The notes: generated from the sequence alone by a model not told the origin. Shown: positions 43,192-54,880, numbered from the stretch's first letter. The stretch: DNA of 64,000 bases from Pseudopyrenochaeta lycopersici (GCA_003313425.1 NHZP01000008.1:558001-622000), one strand, 5' to 3'. Translations and numbers: made by a program.

Positions 43192-44414
43192 GCGGACAGT
43201 CGATTAAGTCAAAGTTCCGAATCTCCGATTCTAGCATCCCATGTTTTGGTTAGGAGATGGTATCTGTAAATTTATAAAGCGCCGCTATGCACACAATGGA
43301 TACGAAAGTGTATGAGTTTTACTATCTTCTATGTTCTTTATATTCCACCCGACCTGAAATATGTTATCATTTTCGAATCGAACGCATTAGCAAATCTATT
43401 GCCGGTCAAATGTTCAATTGTAGACATTGTGACTGTCAGGGCATTAACGCTAGCAGCTAGGATAAATGAGCCGCTCGGGTTACACCGTTGTGTCCACAGA
43501 CTTGCAGTGTAAAGAGAATTTTTATTTAGTGCCAAGATGTTCGTTTGGAGCTGCGCTGATATGGGCGGATCGGAATCCGAGGATTCATACGGAACGTTTT
43601 GGTCGGATTTACCATTCAGTCTTCTCGGGGAAATGCATATTGACCACTGCAGCAGTCATAATAAGCCAGCGTGCTTTTGTAATTTTGAGCCTCGTGGTAC
43701 ATCTCGCCAAAACGTGGCAGGTTGACTCAATCACGTGAACACAGGTGCCTTCAAGCGTCAATCAAGAAATCGCCACCGAAACGCAGTAAGACGCACGCCA
43801 GATTCACGCTAAAGCGCTGGACAGATAGCTTAATTGACTTAAGCAGCTGTGATCATGCAACCTCATCTATGAAGAGTAAGCGCTAGCGTACGTCAGAAAA
43901 GCCCCGACACACACTTTTGTCGCCCTCACAAAAAGACCTTCGCAAGGTGCGTAAACTAAAGGGCGATAGCGAGAAAATGAGCAATCATCTGCGTCGGCTT
44001 GCATGATGGGCTCAAATGGTGTGCATAAGCTTGAAATAGGTGGCTTTTTGGTGGCTTTGTGGTGGTCGTTGGTGCAGTTGGATAAACGGGTTTTGGCGAT
44101 TTCGGCCCCGAAGGCTTCCGCGCTACCTCACGAAGGGCCCGAAGGTGGATGTACGGGTCTAACAAAACGTGATATAGGATTCGGGTGTTCAGATCATTGG
44201 AAATATATAATATAGAGATATCTCTGGAGTCACTGTTGTTCAGTCGCCTCTCATCTCGCAGATCCTCAGCTTGATCTTTAGTACTTGAGACTTGTTACAA
44301 TTGAAAGCACCTCTATCACCCTGCAACGAAACCAGACAACCTACTTTAGAAAAATCTATTACAAACTTGAGACTAGAACTACATTCATCATCTTTTCAAT
44401 ACTCACAACCAACG
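43192..44414. other. Intergenic region and monooxygenase promoter
   Basis: About 1.2 kb with no supported gene. Near its right end, at 44202-44214, is a TATA-like run (aatatataatata) about 200 bp upstream of the monooxygenase start, followed by the palindrome agagatatctct. ORFs near 43312-43738 look random. Confidence 0.55.
44202..44214 (+). promoter_or_regulatory. TATA-like box of the FAD monooxygenase gene
   Basis: The run aatatataatata fits a TATA box. It lies about 200 bp upstream of the ATG at 44415, with a CT/CA-rich leader between. A 12-bp palindrome (agagatatctct) follows directly. Confidence 0.45.
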
Positions 44415-45632
44415 ATGCCTACCTCAACCCAAGCCTCGGGACTCAAAATTGCTATCATTGGCGCTGGGCCTGTGTCACTGACCCTCGCCAACATCCTTCA
44501 AAGCCATTCAATTCCGTTCAAGTTGTTTGAGTCATCCACTACATTTCGCACCCAAGGCGGTTCTCTCGACCTACACCCTGCATCGGGACAACTCGCTTTG
44601 AAAGAAGCCGGCTTGTGGGAGCAATTCATGAAGCATGCACGACCAGAGAGCGATGTCATGAAAATTTTGACCCTGGATGGGAACGTGTTGTGGAATGAAA
44701 ATGGAGTGGATAAGCAGGAAGTGAAAGAGGAAGCGAAGTTTGATGGGCGGCCTGAGATTGATAGGATGGCGTTGACGAATATTCTTTCGGAGAATTTAAA
44801 GAAAGAGAGTATTGCGTTAGGGATGAAACTGAAAGAAGTCGTACAAAATAATGACGGGAAGGCGAAGTACGATCTGCATTTCGCTGATGGTACGATAGAG
44901 ACAGATTTTCACCTCGTAGTTGGCGGCGACGGGGCGTGGTCAAAAGTACGCAACTTACTGAGTGATACCAAGCCAGATTACTCTGGTATCTCGACAGTCG
45001 AATTCCGGTGCCAGGATATCATGAAGAATCCATGGATGGTTGAGTTTATCGGCGACGGAACGATGATGGCGCTAGGAGAAAACTGCGCAGTACAGGCTCA
45101 ACGACAAGGAGACGGAAGCTTGCGAACCTATGGTTCGCTGCGTGTACCCGAAAACTTTATTGAAACCTGTGGCATCGACTGGAGCGATGGCGAAACCGCA
45201 CGCAAGCAATACATCGAACGGTACTTCTCCCACATCAGCGCCGACCTAAAGCGCGTCATTCTCGAATCGCGCGATGGCATAACCCCGCGACCCCTTTACG
45301 AGCTTCCTGTTGGATTCACTTGGCCGTCGCGCCCAGGCGTCACTCTGATTGGAGATGCCGCACATGTCTTTACACCGTTTGCAGGTGAAGGAGTCAATGT
45401 GGGTATGAAGGATGCACTTGTGCTCGCAAAAGAGATAGTAGCTGTATGGAGTGGTGAAAAGCCACTAGACGAGGCAGTACAGGCCTATGAAGAGGAGATG
45501 TTTCCCCGAGCGAAGAAGTCTGCAGCAAAAACGATGAGGGGGAAAATGAATCATTTTAGTAAGGATGGGGCAAAGGAGTTTGCTGATATGTTCAGATCAC
45601 ATTACGCTGGGCAGCAAGGGCAGGGATTGTAA
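44415..45632 (+). CDS. FAD-dependent monooxygenase (TetX/PHBH-like)
   Basis: Single-exon 405-residue flavoprotein monooxygenase of the FAD-binding 3 (PHBH) class. Such enzymes use NAD(P)H and O2 to hydroxylate small, often aromatic, substrates. Motifs: N-terminal dinucleotide fold IAIIGAGPVSLTLA (the sixth position is Ser where Gly is usual), the GGDGAWSKVR motif (DG type) in the middle, and the second FAD motif TLIGDAAHVFTPFAGEGVN. The sequence GGSLDLHP after the first fold is typical of TetX-like enzymes. The ATG at 44415 is chosen because the FAD fold starts 12 residues later; the open frame upstream lacks an ATG. No signal peptide, so cytosolic. No pathway partner genes flank it. Substrate unknown. 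Confidence 0.9.
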   Translation: MPTSTQASGLKIAIIGAGPVSLTLANILQSHSIPFKLFESSTTFRTQGGSLDLHPASGQLALKEAGLWEQFMKHARPESDVMKILTLDGNVLWNENGVDKQEVKEEAKFDGRPEIDRMALTNILSENLKKESIALGMKLKEVVQNNDGKAKYDLHFADGTIETDFHLVVGGDGAWSKVRNLLSDTKPDYSGISTVEFRCQDIMKNPWMVEFIGDGTMMALGENCAVQAQRQGDGSLRTYGSLRVPENFIETCGIDWSDGETARKQYIERYFSHISADLKRVILESRDGITPRPLYELPVGFTWPSRPGVTLIGDAAHVFTPFAGEGVNVGMKDALVLAKEIVAVWSGEKPLDEAVQAYEEEMFPRAKKSAAKTMRGKMNHFSKDGAKEFADMFRSHYAGQQGQGL

Positions 45633-48600
45633 CGGCATGGTAGACTTGGATAACTTCATGCATGACAATTGTGACGATGGACGCTAGACATGACATGTTT
45701 CCAACAATGTGGAATACATGAGCGAAGATGAATGTAAGTAAGACTGCAATAATGAGTTCGAACCAGAGTAGTATAGACATAGATAAATGATATTCACTTT
45801 TATTCCTTGTTATGACACCTCTGCTGTGATCCATCAAGCGAAACAGTACCATTACCCAACTGCGCTACGATTGTGCCTCAATGAGTCAACACTCGCTCAT
45901 TTCCGTGGTTTACCCATTAGGATTACACGTAGTCCATATACAAAACCTCATTATGTTTAGGAGTGTTCTCTAGACCTGTGAAGAATGTTGAGGCTTAGTC
46001 GGTAATATATCCCCTGCTGCGTGATCTATGTCGATCTGGGCAAATTTTGGCCGACATATAAGCGATTGTTAAGTACGAAATGCCTCATTGCAAGCACAGG
46101 CCAATATATGGAATGATTCGTGGTATCAAATCTCCTGTAGTGAGGAAAGCACCGTGCGCGTGTGCTAACCGTCATGTCAAAATTTGTCCGAGTGTTTGGC
46201 GTCGCTCCAAGCTGATGCACGGGGGCTGAAGCCACCCGGTATTATATTTGGGAGATGTAATCGAAGTCAAATTTCCTCCCAGTTTGCCGAAGCGCCGCCA
46301 AGCTCTTACCGCTACAGCGTTAGAATACGTCTTCCTTATAGTAGACATGATTGGCGAAGATTTGTTGATACACTTTGCCTTCCTTTCTCAACTCTAGCCC
46401 TGTACTTTGTGGATATCCTTCAACGCCTATGATGATTCGTTTGTTAACCAAGTGTAAATTTCACGCTGGTCAAAGAGAGTCGATTAAAAACTGTCCACGT
46501 TTAGACTGATGTTTTTTTATTTCCTCCATAGTCTTTGTGAAAAAGGTGCAGCGTTTCGTTCGTAGCGGAGATACCGAGGAGGAAAATGCCAGCTTCTGTT
46601 CGACAAGTCTAGCATTTCCTACAACGTCTCATGCATGCCCATCCCCTAAAAAACGTCTGGCTGCATTGTGGTGAATGTGACATAGAAGGACCTAAGCAGT
46701 CTACAACTACTGCTATCAAATGCTCGGCTTAACACAACCGATGCCAGGTTTGGCAGACGTGGACAATTGATGACGCAGCCCGGTATCTGTCGATGTTGTG
46801 AAGGTAATGACGATGGAGTAGATTAGGAGCAACTGAATAAGTCGACGGCGTGGTGCCCAAATGCTTTGAGTGAGTTAAAACCAAAGGTTTGGTGCAGGGC
46901 CTCTACTTGTGCTACCAAGTTCCCTCGTTTCCAAGTCGCCCATCTTATGTCTGGTATGCATACCACTCGAAGCGGGCCCCAAGTTCAGAGCCCACACGTT
47001 TGCAGAAAACTGGAGTGACCTTAGGTACCGCAATAAGACCTTTCCAAGAAGGAAGTACACCCATTAGTATGTCTCAAATTTCAAGGAGAATGTAATCGTA
47101 CTTGTATTCAATTGTGCGCATATTGAATAAAGGCGAGGGGACATACTGAGTCAAGTTAAACTCCAACCTCACGAAACAGTCTGTATTCAAAACATTTGTG
47201 AGGGTCTACTTGCCCGAAGCGATAATGCCGACTTTCTTGGGCCCCACGCGGGAATTGACTTCCGATGGTTGAAAGTAACCTTGACACTAGGTCGTGCTGA
47301 TATGAATATCCTTCACCAGGGTGCACGCTTTCTTGGTCAAGTGGCGGTTACTTCTTGGTAGCCAACGTCGAATAGCTCTTCTTGCCACTGTCCATGTGCA
47401 TATCAAAAGTGAGTCTTGTGATCTTCCTTCCGCTTTGACAGGCGGGATTCGCTTGCGCAGCGGCAAGCAAATGTCATTCCAATATTGAACCAAGCATCCA
47501 AGACAATCAGCTCTCGGCGGCAGCATCCTCCCACGACATGCCCTCTAGACAGGGAAATTGCTCGACGACTGTCGCACCACAACAAGTGTACCACATGGTG
47601 TCCTCGTGGCTCGAATTACCCCGCATGTCATGTCGCACTTCGTGTGGTGTTGACTCGGCCACCATCCGAAAGGCCCGGTAAACGGCAACGCAGAGTTTAA
47701 TGACCTTCGTCAACCGCGGCAACGCCACGCTCTTGAATCGCAGAACTGTGCACGAACCAATACCAACACAAGCCCCATGTCTTCAAATAGAACATTTGAC
47801 CAATGATAGCGAGGCTGCATACAGGGTAGCGCTATCAGGGCGTGCACAAGCCGCTCTGTACCTGCATTTTGACAACGCTGTGGCCATGGTTCCGCCTTGT
47901 GTGGGATGCATAAGATTAGCCGTTGGCTCGTCGGGCGATGGTGCGTGTGAGCGCTGCTGATGTCGGATGCCGTGTTTTTGATGAAAGAAAGCCATTCGGC
48001 GAACGGTCATTAGCTACACGAGGCTATGCGCGCGCGGAAATTTGGTGCGATAGCAACCAAGGACACAGAAGCTTACCGCTACGATGTCATAGGGCCCAGC
48101 GTGTTTATCTAGTCACCCACGGCAGTGACTCGGCGCAATGAGGGTCGCTGTGACGCAGGTGTTTTGTTGTGCAGATTGATTAGCCCCTGTGAGGAGAAAT
48201 GGCGGCGCTAGCCGTATCTTGCCTACCCCCAGGTACCAGAGAGAGCACCACGACCGATTAAGACACTTCCCCAGGAACTCATTTCCACAATACGACCGCG
48301 CTGGGCGCATCACGGCCTCAATGAGCCAAATGATAGTGCCGATTCCCTTTACGTATGAAATCGCCCATGCTAATCTCCAGGACCCCTAACCTAACGGCTT
48401 CGAGGCAGGCCAGCTACTATGCCCACAGGGCCATGGCGGGCCCGTCAAAAGCGCTGAAATCCCCCACTGCATAGTCGGTTCTTTTCTTGCTACACAAGGC
48501 TCCTGTTACGCTTCCACAGCCTCGTTGACAAGTCCCTTTGGCCTTTTGTGCCCTGCCACTCGTTTGCATACCTTAATATAATACCGCTTCATTCATTCAG

Positions 48601-48655
48601 CGGAAACGATAAAGACTACCAATAGCCACCCCTATTCTTAGTACACAAACGAAAA
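45633..48655. other. 3-kb gene-poor region
   Basis: I found no ORF with a domain or a family-like splice pattern. ORFs of 60-90 codons overlap on both strands, as expected by chance. The rightmost few hundred bases are the promoter of the GH17 gene. The sequence is not strongly AT-biased, so it is not an obvious repeat-induced-mutation block, and I saw no long direct repeat. Confidence 0.5.
48573..48582 (+). promoter_or_regulatory. TATA-like box of the GH17 gene
   Basis: A ttaatataat run lies about 75 bp upstream of the GH17 ATG (48656), followed by a short CA-rich leader. That spacing and a following AC-rich leader are common for highly expressed fungal cell-wall genes. Confidence 0.45.
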
Positions 48656-50053
48656 ATGAAGGCCTCAATTATCGCAGCCTCGGTTGCGCTCGCCGGATCC
48701 GTCGCGGCTTCTCAGCACAAGGCCCATGCTGGGTTCCATATGCGACGTGGTGGATATGAGAAGGATGAGGTTTGCACGGTGTACACCACCGTCTACGTAA
48801 CCGCATGTACGTGAATCTGTTTAATTTTCAAGAAAAATAAGAGAAAGTAGAAGATGATGGTGGTATATGGAAGGGGAAATGTTGGCATCCACGCGAGACG
48901 ATTTTTAAACTAAATTGTCTCAGTGCCCTCCATTGCGCCCAACTCAACCGTGTATGAACACGCTGTCTCCACTCCTTGCCCTGAGGATGAGAAGACTCCA
49001 ATCTACACACCAGTTGTGGTATCTTCAACAAAGGCGGTGCCCGTGCCATCCAAGGAGGCTTACCCACCTGCGCCACCGAAGCCCGTGTCTTCAAAGCCAG
49101 CGCCAGCCTACACTCCTGAGCCTTACCCGTCTAAGCCCGCCGACACCCCCAAGCCGGCTCCAGTCAGCTCCAAGCCAGCTGATAAGCCAAAGCCAACTGG
49201 TGGCTATAGCTCCGGTGGCCGCATTGTCGTCAAGGACAACAAGTGGGCTATCACTTACACTCCTTACGCCAACGATGGCCAGTGCAAGACCCAAGACGCC
49301 ATCAAGGCTGATATCAAGAAGATTTCTGAACTCGGCTTCACTACCATTCGTTCCTACAGCACCGACTGCGGTGTCTTCGAGTACGTTATTCCTGAGTGCC
49401 AGAAGTATGGACTGAAGGTCATCTACGGCATCTTCCTCGAGGGCGGCGGCAGCGGTGGTAAGGGACCTTTCTCCGAGTACGCAAACGCTCAGCTTGAGGA
49501 CATTAAGACCCACGCACCCAAGGACAGCGTCGCCATGGTCATTGTTGGCAACGAGTGCATGTTCAACAACAACTGCGCGCCCGCCGAGCTCGCCTCCTAC
49601 ATCGATTACGTCCGTGAGCAACTTCGCAGCTGTGGATTCCCCTCTGACATTGCCGTCACCACCACCGAGCCCGTCGGTACCTGGGAGGAGAAGGGTGCCG
49701 CCCTCTGCGACCACATTGACATCTTCACCGTCCAGGTCCACCCCTACTTCACAGCATCTGTCTCTGCTGAGGAGGCTGGTGACTTCGCCGCGCAGCAGCT
49801 TGAGCAGGCCGCCAAGGTCTGCCCCGGTGCCGCTGCCAAGGGCAAGTACATCACTGAGATCGGATGGCCGAGCGCTGGTACTGCCAACGGTAAGGCTGTT
49901 GCTGGTGTACACGAGCAGAAGGTTGCTATGAAGAAGATCATCGAGAAGGTTGGCTCTGAGTCTTGCCTCTTCTCCTTCCAAGATGATGGCTGGAAGGCCC
50001 CTGGTAGCCTCAATGTCGAGCAGAACTTTGGCTGCGTCGATGCCCTGTACTAA
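48656..50053 (+). CDS. Secreted GH17 beta-1,3-glucanase-like cell-wall protein
   Basis: Predicted 426-residue glycoside hydrolase family 17 protein (Scw4/Scw11/EglC group), acting on beta-1,3-glucan in the wall. Exons 48656-48806 and 48924-50053 with a 117-nt intron. An N-terminal signal peptide (MKASIIAASVALAGSVAA) ends near residue 18. A region with CTVYTTVYVTA follows, then a Pro/Ser/Lys linker (about 80-140) with repeated KPxPxSSKP units. The GH17 barrel starts near residue 150 (WAITYTPY). Both catalytic Glu are visible: acid/base in VGNECMF and nucleophile in ITEIGWPS. No GPI-anchor-like C-terminus: it ends FGCVDALY. Codon usage is rich in C-ending codons, suggesting high expression. Confidence 0.93.
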
Positions 50054-51460
50054 GCAACCTTTGCCCTTTATTGGGTAAAGCGTCCACTTGAACATAGTAT
50101 TCGTTCGATGTAAAGTACTTTACTGTACGATTGTATGTAGTGCGCTTTTGTCAATTACGTCGACTACGTTACGTGTTACGCCTGCATTGTTACTTTCTGC
50201 TTCTCCATGTACCAAGTCATTAGCGGTGGCTTTTCGGTAGTTTTTAGTGTTTAATTTCTTATACCAATCAATATCCGTAGCCGATCAAGTCAAGCTTTGC
50301 CCCTACTTGAAGATTTTCATCCGCAAATCATCGAAGTTGCTCTAATTAGGAAAGTCTAGGATGTACACAGTTGGATAATCTCTATTTCGCCGCTCGGAGA
50401 TTGATCGTGACATGGGCGAACGTAGGAAAAACTCGATACACATTCCGGTTACCCGGGTGTGGGAAATTCAAGCTTTGTGATCAGAAAACAGAGAGAAAGC
50501 AATGGCTGAGTTTACAGAATCAGTAGAAAATCGAGAGAGCAGTAATTTAGCAGTCATAAGTATAATGAAGTCTTATGGCTCACGTGACATTGACTTCAAG
50601 CTCACTCATCCTAGCATGTTTAGCAATTAGATACCTGTTGGCTGAAAGACTCATAGTCAACTTTGAACACTGTATTCTAGCATGCACAATTTGGAGTGCG
50701 GCTCGTTATTGCGTGTTGGACGTTTTTCGGCGGATCCTCCCGCAATCCTCCGCTATCAGTAATTCGGCCGCCAGGAGAAGCCTTGAAAAAGCCTCGTCTC
50801 GCCAAAGTTATGCTTACACAAATCGCAGCCACAGTTGGTTCCTAGCTCTCTACTTGCGCAATTTTGTATCTTCCCCGAGGTACCACCGTGAGAAATATCT
50901 TGGCTGTATTTTGAGTAGCCCATCGAGCCTACAAAGAGTCTTCGCGGAAAGTCCCAGCATCTAGCTTCGAAAACACCAGTTGCAAGGTGATCAGGAGTAC
51001 AGTCGGGGTTGCCTACCAATCGAATACAACTTCCAAACGCCCTTCTGACCGACGCCCAGGGAGCAGATTGCGAAAGATAAAAGTGCCGCTTAGCGGGTGA
51101 TTTCAGAGATGATGCCAAGCTGTAACAACTCTTATTGTAGAACGACCGAGTCCAGTGTGTGGCCGCAAAAGCACTATGGTACTGTAGATGAGCGAGCAAT
51201 GAACAGAAGCAATTTTAAATGGAGTGTGAGGAACACTACTATTTATATGCCAAAGAATAGAGCGTTTCAAAAGGCTTTCTTGACCAAGGTCGCTGAGTTG
51301 ATGGTTATTGTTCTATTTCTCATCGGCAGCACAAGATCATATTCGAGATACTAAGTGCCTTGGATCAAGCGAGTCTATGTTCTATTGAGAATTTCGCAAA
51401 CCTAATGAAGCCACAACAGATGAACAGCAGCTACGAATCCTTAATGCCATCACTGTGAGC
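50054..51460. other. Intergenic region, no supported gene
   Basis: The left part is the GH17 3-prime region. A minus-strand ORF at 50756-51199 (147 codons) includes a CGCDLC motif but has no other domain feature and a poor start, so it is not called. The right end is the 3-prime side of the zinc-finger gene. Confidence 0.5.
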
Positions 51461-52307
51461 TTACATACGATGACAGCCTCGATGATGTCTTCTCCGAAGC
51501 CACCCCTTTAGTTTCTTGATCGCTCCACCAGCTGATTCTTTTGCACACGATGGACTTGCGATATGCATGAATAAGCTCGATAGCTTCGGTAGTGCCGTTT
51601 TGCACACCGGGCATTTGAACGGACAGGCACCTGAATCGAACCGCGTATAGTGGCAAAGGCCGTCCCGAAACTCTTTCTGAGTCCACTTTCGCCATTGGTA
51701 GCATATGGCAGCAGATTTGTTGAGATCCAGTGCATTAATCCCAGATTGGCACGTTCCTGCTTCGAGATGAATGATCATGCCGCCATAAGTGGTGAATTTT
51801 CGCGGGCAGGCAAGACACTTGACCGTTGCTGGACGGTGCACAAGGGAATGCTAATAACTGATGAGCATATCAATTAAATGATGAACCGCATTACTCACAT
51901 GCCAAAGGTTCGATTCACTGTCGAAGTGTCGCCCACAAACGGTACACACATGCTCAACAGTAACATGATTCCAGTACTCTGAAGAATCTTGATTGAAATT
52001 AGACTAGCTCTTAGAGTGGCAATCGCAGACTCACCTCTAAGCCATCCAAACCCAGCCCCGCCGAAACACCCATCACACACCAAGCGGCACCCATTTTTTC
52101 GGTGATGGTTCATCAGTTCAGCTCGGTCAAACATATCATCGCCGCATTCAGGACATATCCGATGCGCCATGGACATCCGTTGATGCTGGAGGAGGGTTTG
52201 TTGATTGGCGAAGCGTCTGTCGCAACGCAGACAGTATACTCTGTAGTACTCGTTATTATTTGTCCCAAGAGCATCAAGACGTCACCTTACAGCGCCACAC
52301 CGGCCAT
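51461..52307 (-). CDS. Small multi-exon C2H2 zinc-finger protein
   Basis: Predicted 230-residue protein in four exons: 52291-52307 (17 nt), 52035-52240, 51899-51978 and 51461-51850; introns of 50, 56 and 48 nt keep phase. Splicing yields MAGVALVYCLRCDRRF with the first finger, then ICPECGDDMF with NHHRKNGC, then VCTVCGRHFDS with LWHHSLVH, then KCLACPRKFTTYGGMIIHLEAGTC, and finally FKCPVCKTALPKLSSLFMHI-type C2H2 units. Five Cys-x2-Cys pairs in all; His spacing is loose in some. Similar small zinc-finger proteins with C-terminal IASPSC-type ends occur in many Dothideomycetes. DNA, RNA or protein binding is unknown. Nuclear location is inference. Confidence 0.8.
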
Positions 52308-52820
52308 GATATTTCCTGACCAATTGATTCAAGCTTGTTGAGGGAGTGACAAGCTGCATCCTAAACCGATGAGCAGAAGGAAGATTTATGGACAGAAGAG
52401 ATATCTTGTGTTTGCATCACAACAAATAACCTTACATCCTAACAAACCAAAACTGTAGGAAGCCATGCTGCAGGAAGCACATCTTGTCCTGTCATAGTCA
52501 AACAATCAATTCAAAATAATCCGGGCCTATTTTGCGAAACAGAGACAGTGAATGGATAGAACGACCTCAAATTAGCCAGTGTACTGCATTTTGCCCAATC
52601 TTGACAATATTCAAGGGCCGGAAAAGCTTTTGCACTTGAGTAGACGTAGTTAATGAAGTGTTCAAAGATTGACCCGCAGATACGCTAAGCTGGTTCCGCA
52701 CAAGCGCAATATGGCCGCGGGAGATCGACGGGGCACCTCACGCGTCATACTTCCGTCTCATCACTAACCGCTTCCCATCCATTCCATGATGGATCTGTAT
52801 CACCTCCAAACCTCCCGAAT
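52308..52820. other. Divergent promoter region, no gene
   Basis: This 513-bp gap separates the zinc-finger gene (minus) from the DUF1294 gene (plus). It is AT-rich on the left and GC-richer on the right. Nothing else stands out. Confidence 0.45.
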
Positions 52821-53216
52821 ATGCCACCCCGCCGCCCACCTTCACGTCAACGCCCCTTGACGCTCGCAACAGTAGCTGGTATAAGCTCCCTCGTCCTCCC
52901 TTCAGTCACACTCACTCGCCTCTACGCCACCAATGGACTTCTCATACCCATCGCGTATAGTTGCCTCCTCAGTAGTGTCACATTTCTCTTCTATGGCTAC
53001 GATAAGATGCAAGCCAGGAACTTAGAGTGGAGGGTTAAAGAGGTGACATTGCATACTTTGGCAGCAATGGGAGGGTGGCCTGGTGCTCTGGCGGGGATGC
53101 ATTATTTCCAGCACAAGACGAGGAAAACGAGCTTCCAGTTCGTATTCTGGGCGATCGTGATAGGGTGGCAGGGAGTGGCTTGGGCATTTTGGACGGGAAA
53201 GGTTGGCTTTGGATGA
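52821..53216 (+). CDS. DUF1294 small membrane protein
   Basis: Single-exon 131-residue protein. After a basic Pro/Arg-rich start come hydrophobic segments at about 17-32 and 42-58; then the DUF1294 signature YGYDKMQARN and WRVKEVTLHTLAAMGGWPGALAGMHYFQHKTRK; and a final membrane segment (about 105-125). DUF1294 proteins are widespread in bacteria and in some fungi, where they are likely of bacterial origin; their function is unknown. Location in a cell membrane is predicted from hydrophobicity only. The gene stands alone, 204 bases after a GC-rich stretch that may be its promoter. Confidence 0.88.
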   Translation: MPPRRPPSRQRPLTLATVAGISSLVLPSVTLTRLYATNGLLIPIAYSCLLSSVTFLFYGYDKMQARNLEWRVKEVTLHTLAAMGGWPGALAGMHYFQHKTRKTSFQFVFWAIVIGWQGVAWAFWTGKVGFG

Positions 53217-53617
53217 GGAGTGTCATGTGCATTTTGAAGATTTTGCTTGAGCGCTATGGGAGAGAAGTACAACTACTGCCCCTTCACCTCCAGTATCTAG
53301 AATACAAGGAGAAGCCTTGCCGTGAGAAAGGCACAACAACGCTTCCCTGGAAGATCAAATGATGTTTCAAAAATCAACAGTAAACGCCTCATCGATACAT
53401 GTCATCGTCAAAGTCATTACTCCACCTTCTCGAACTTTTTTAAACCGTTTTCTTGGCTGTCACCTTCGCCCTACGTCTGCGTTGATATCCGCTTCAATGC
53501 GCCCTTGGAAATACTTCTGTAACCGCACCCCAATCAAACTACTCGATTGCGCTATTTGACAATTTCACGCAATGTTCCACCCTCGGGTCAGCGCTTGCAA
53601 TGCAAAAAAGAAGCGCA
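53217..53617. other. Convergent 3-prime region, no gene
   Basis: This 401-bp gap lies between the convergent DUF1294 gene and the small one-pass membrane-protein gene. No ORF in it looks real. Confidence 0.45.
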
Positions 53618-53978
53618 TCAGCGGCCAGTAAGTGGGCTAGTCAAGCGATCTGCGGCGTCACCAGCTTGGTCTCCGAGAGGATTCTGCAAAGCGCCACCAG
53701 CCAGGTTGCTGATACCCTTCTTGGCCTGCTTGATATCTTCTTGATCAGAGGTTGGGAGCTTGTTGATTTGGTCTGAGAAAGTTTTAGAAGGTTGCACAAG
53801 AGCGGGACAGGCATGAGGTATTACCTTTGGCGACGTAGGACAGTTGGTTCTCTCCCATGGTCTGCAGAGCCTGCTTCTGGAGCTTGCGTTTCAGCTCAGG
53901 CGAGATGCCAAAGAAGTAAAGATATGCGGCTGTCAAGGCCAAGAGGCCGCCGATGATAGTCAAGACACCAATAGCCAT
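53618..53978 (-). CDS. Small single-pass membrane protein
   Basis: Predicted 102-residue protein in two exons (53825-53978, 53618-53772; 52-nt intron). One N-terminal membrane helix (about residues 3-23, GVLTIIGGLLALTAAYLYFFG) is followed by a basic amphipathic stretch (SPELKRKLQKQAL), an Asp/Gln-rich helix (QINKLPTSDQEDIKQAKKG) and a soft C-terminal tail with AGGALQNPLGDQAGDAADRL. The tail resembles stress-induced, CsbD- or KGG-like disordered sequences only in composition. I do not recognise the family. Tail-in orientation to the cytosol is inferred from the positive charges after the helix. Confidence 0.78.
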
Positions 53979-54880
53979 TGTGAGGATGCTGTGGAAATGT
54001 ATGCTAGGCTGAAAGGCTGGTATTTATGGAGAGTGAATCTTGAAGTAAGTTTGTAGAGCAGAGGTAGTGAAGTAGGGAATCATAACGCTGTCGGTCAAGT
54101 TTATGTAGGCCCATGGAGACATGACGTAGAACCATCGAGCTTGAAATAACCCCGGTCTCATTCCTTGCCTGAAATTCCAGGACGGCACCTTCTTGCTTGG
54201 CAGCATAGGCTGCTAGAATTTTCTTTCTGTTGCGACTCCCTATTTAATAATAGGAAATGCATTCGATGTCGAAGAGATTGAAGGAGATGCGATGTTAGCT
54301 GGACGCTTCGCTGATTGCGAGGGTCAGCTGGCAGGGGGTCACAGCTCATTGGCTCAGCCTGGCACTGAACACCCATTGATCTGCCAACTCACAAATCTAA
54401 CCTTGAAGAGTATAAGGACTGTAGGCTTTTCATATCAAGCCTTAAAAACATGGCACCATTGAGGCCTCGATTGAAGCCCAGCTAGGTTTTGAGCGAGTGG
54501 CGCAGCGCCTCAATGACAGCCGCAAGGCGGAGACGACCAGCGCGCGCCTGCCCCCACAGGCGCAGGGTACTTACAACAACAAGTAAGAGGCGCTGAGTGT
54601 TCATTGCTGACACCTCCGTGCCTCCTTTTTCCCAACCTTCCTTCGTTCTACTTCTTTGTCTGTACAAAGGGACCATTGCTACCTAGGATTGCCTACCTAC
54701 CCCTCATCGACCCCACCATCAGCTGAACGCGCCTGATAGGCACCGGAATCTTACTCTCAGCCTCACCAAAACACCACAGCAGTCTCGATACTGCAACAGA
54801 CTCGCCCACCATGAGTTCGTGGCCCATCTTAAGCTTGTGCTTTGCGAAATACATACTGACGCGCTTCTGCAGTGACAAAT
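53979..54880. other. Intergenic region and kinase promoter
   Basis: This 902-bp stretch holds promoters for the small membrane-protein gene (left, minus) and the kinase (right, plus). An ATG at 54810 is followed by a short frame that might form a first coding exon of the kinase (weak donor gttcgt, acceptor before 54872). No other feature seen. Confidence 0.5.

Noticed and set aside
49091..50095. Long minus-strand ORF of 334 codons opposite the GH17 gene
   Set aside because: It is the antisense shadow of a highly biased coding exon; the Leu/Gly/Asp-rich translation is typical of such shadows.
50756..51199. Minus-strand ORF of 147 codons with a CGCDLC motif
   Set aside because: One Cys-x-Cys-x2-Cys cluster is not enough; the rest lacks domain-like pattern, and no splice structure links it to the nearby zinc-finger gene.
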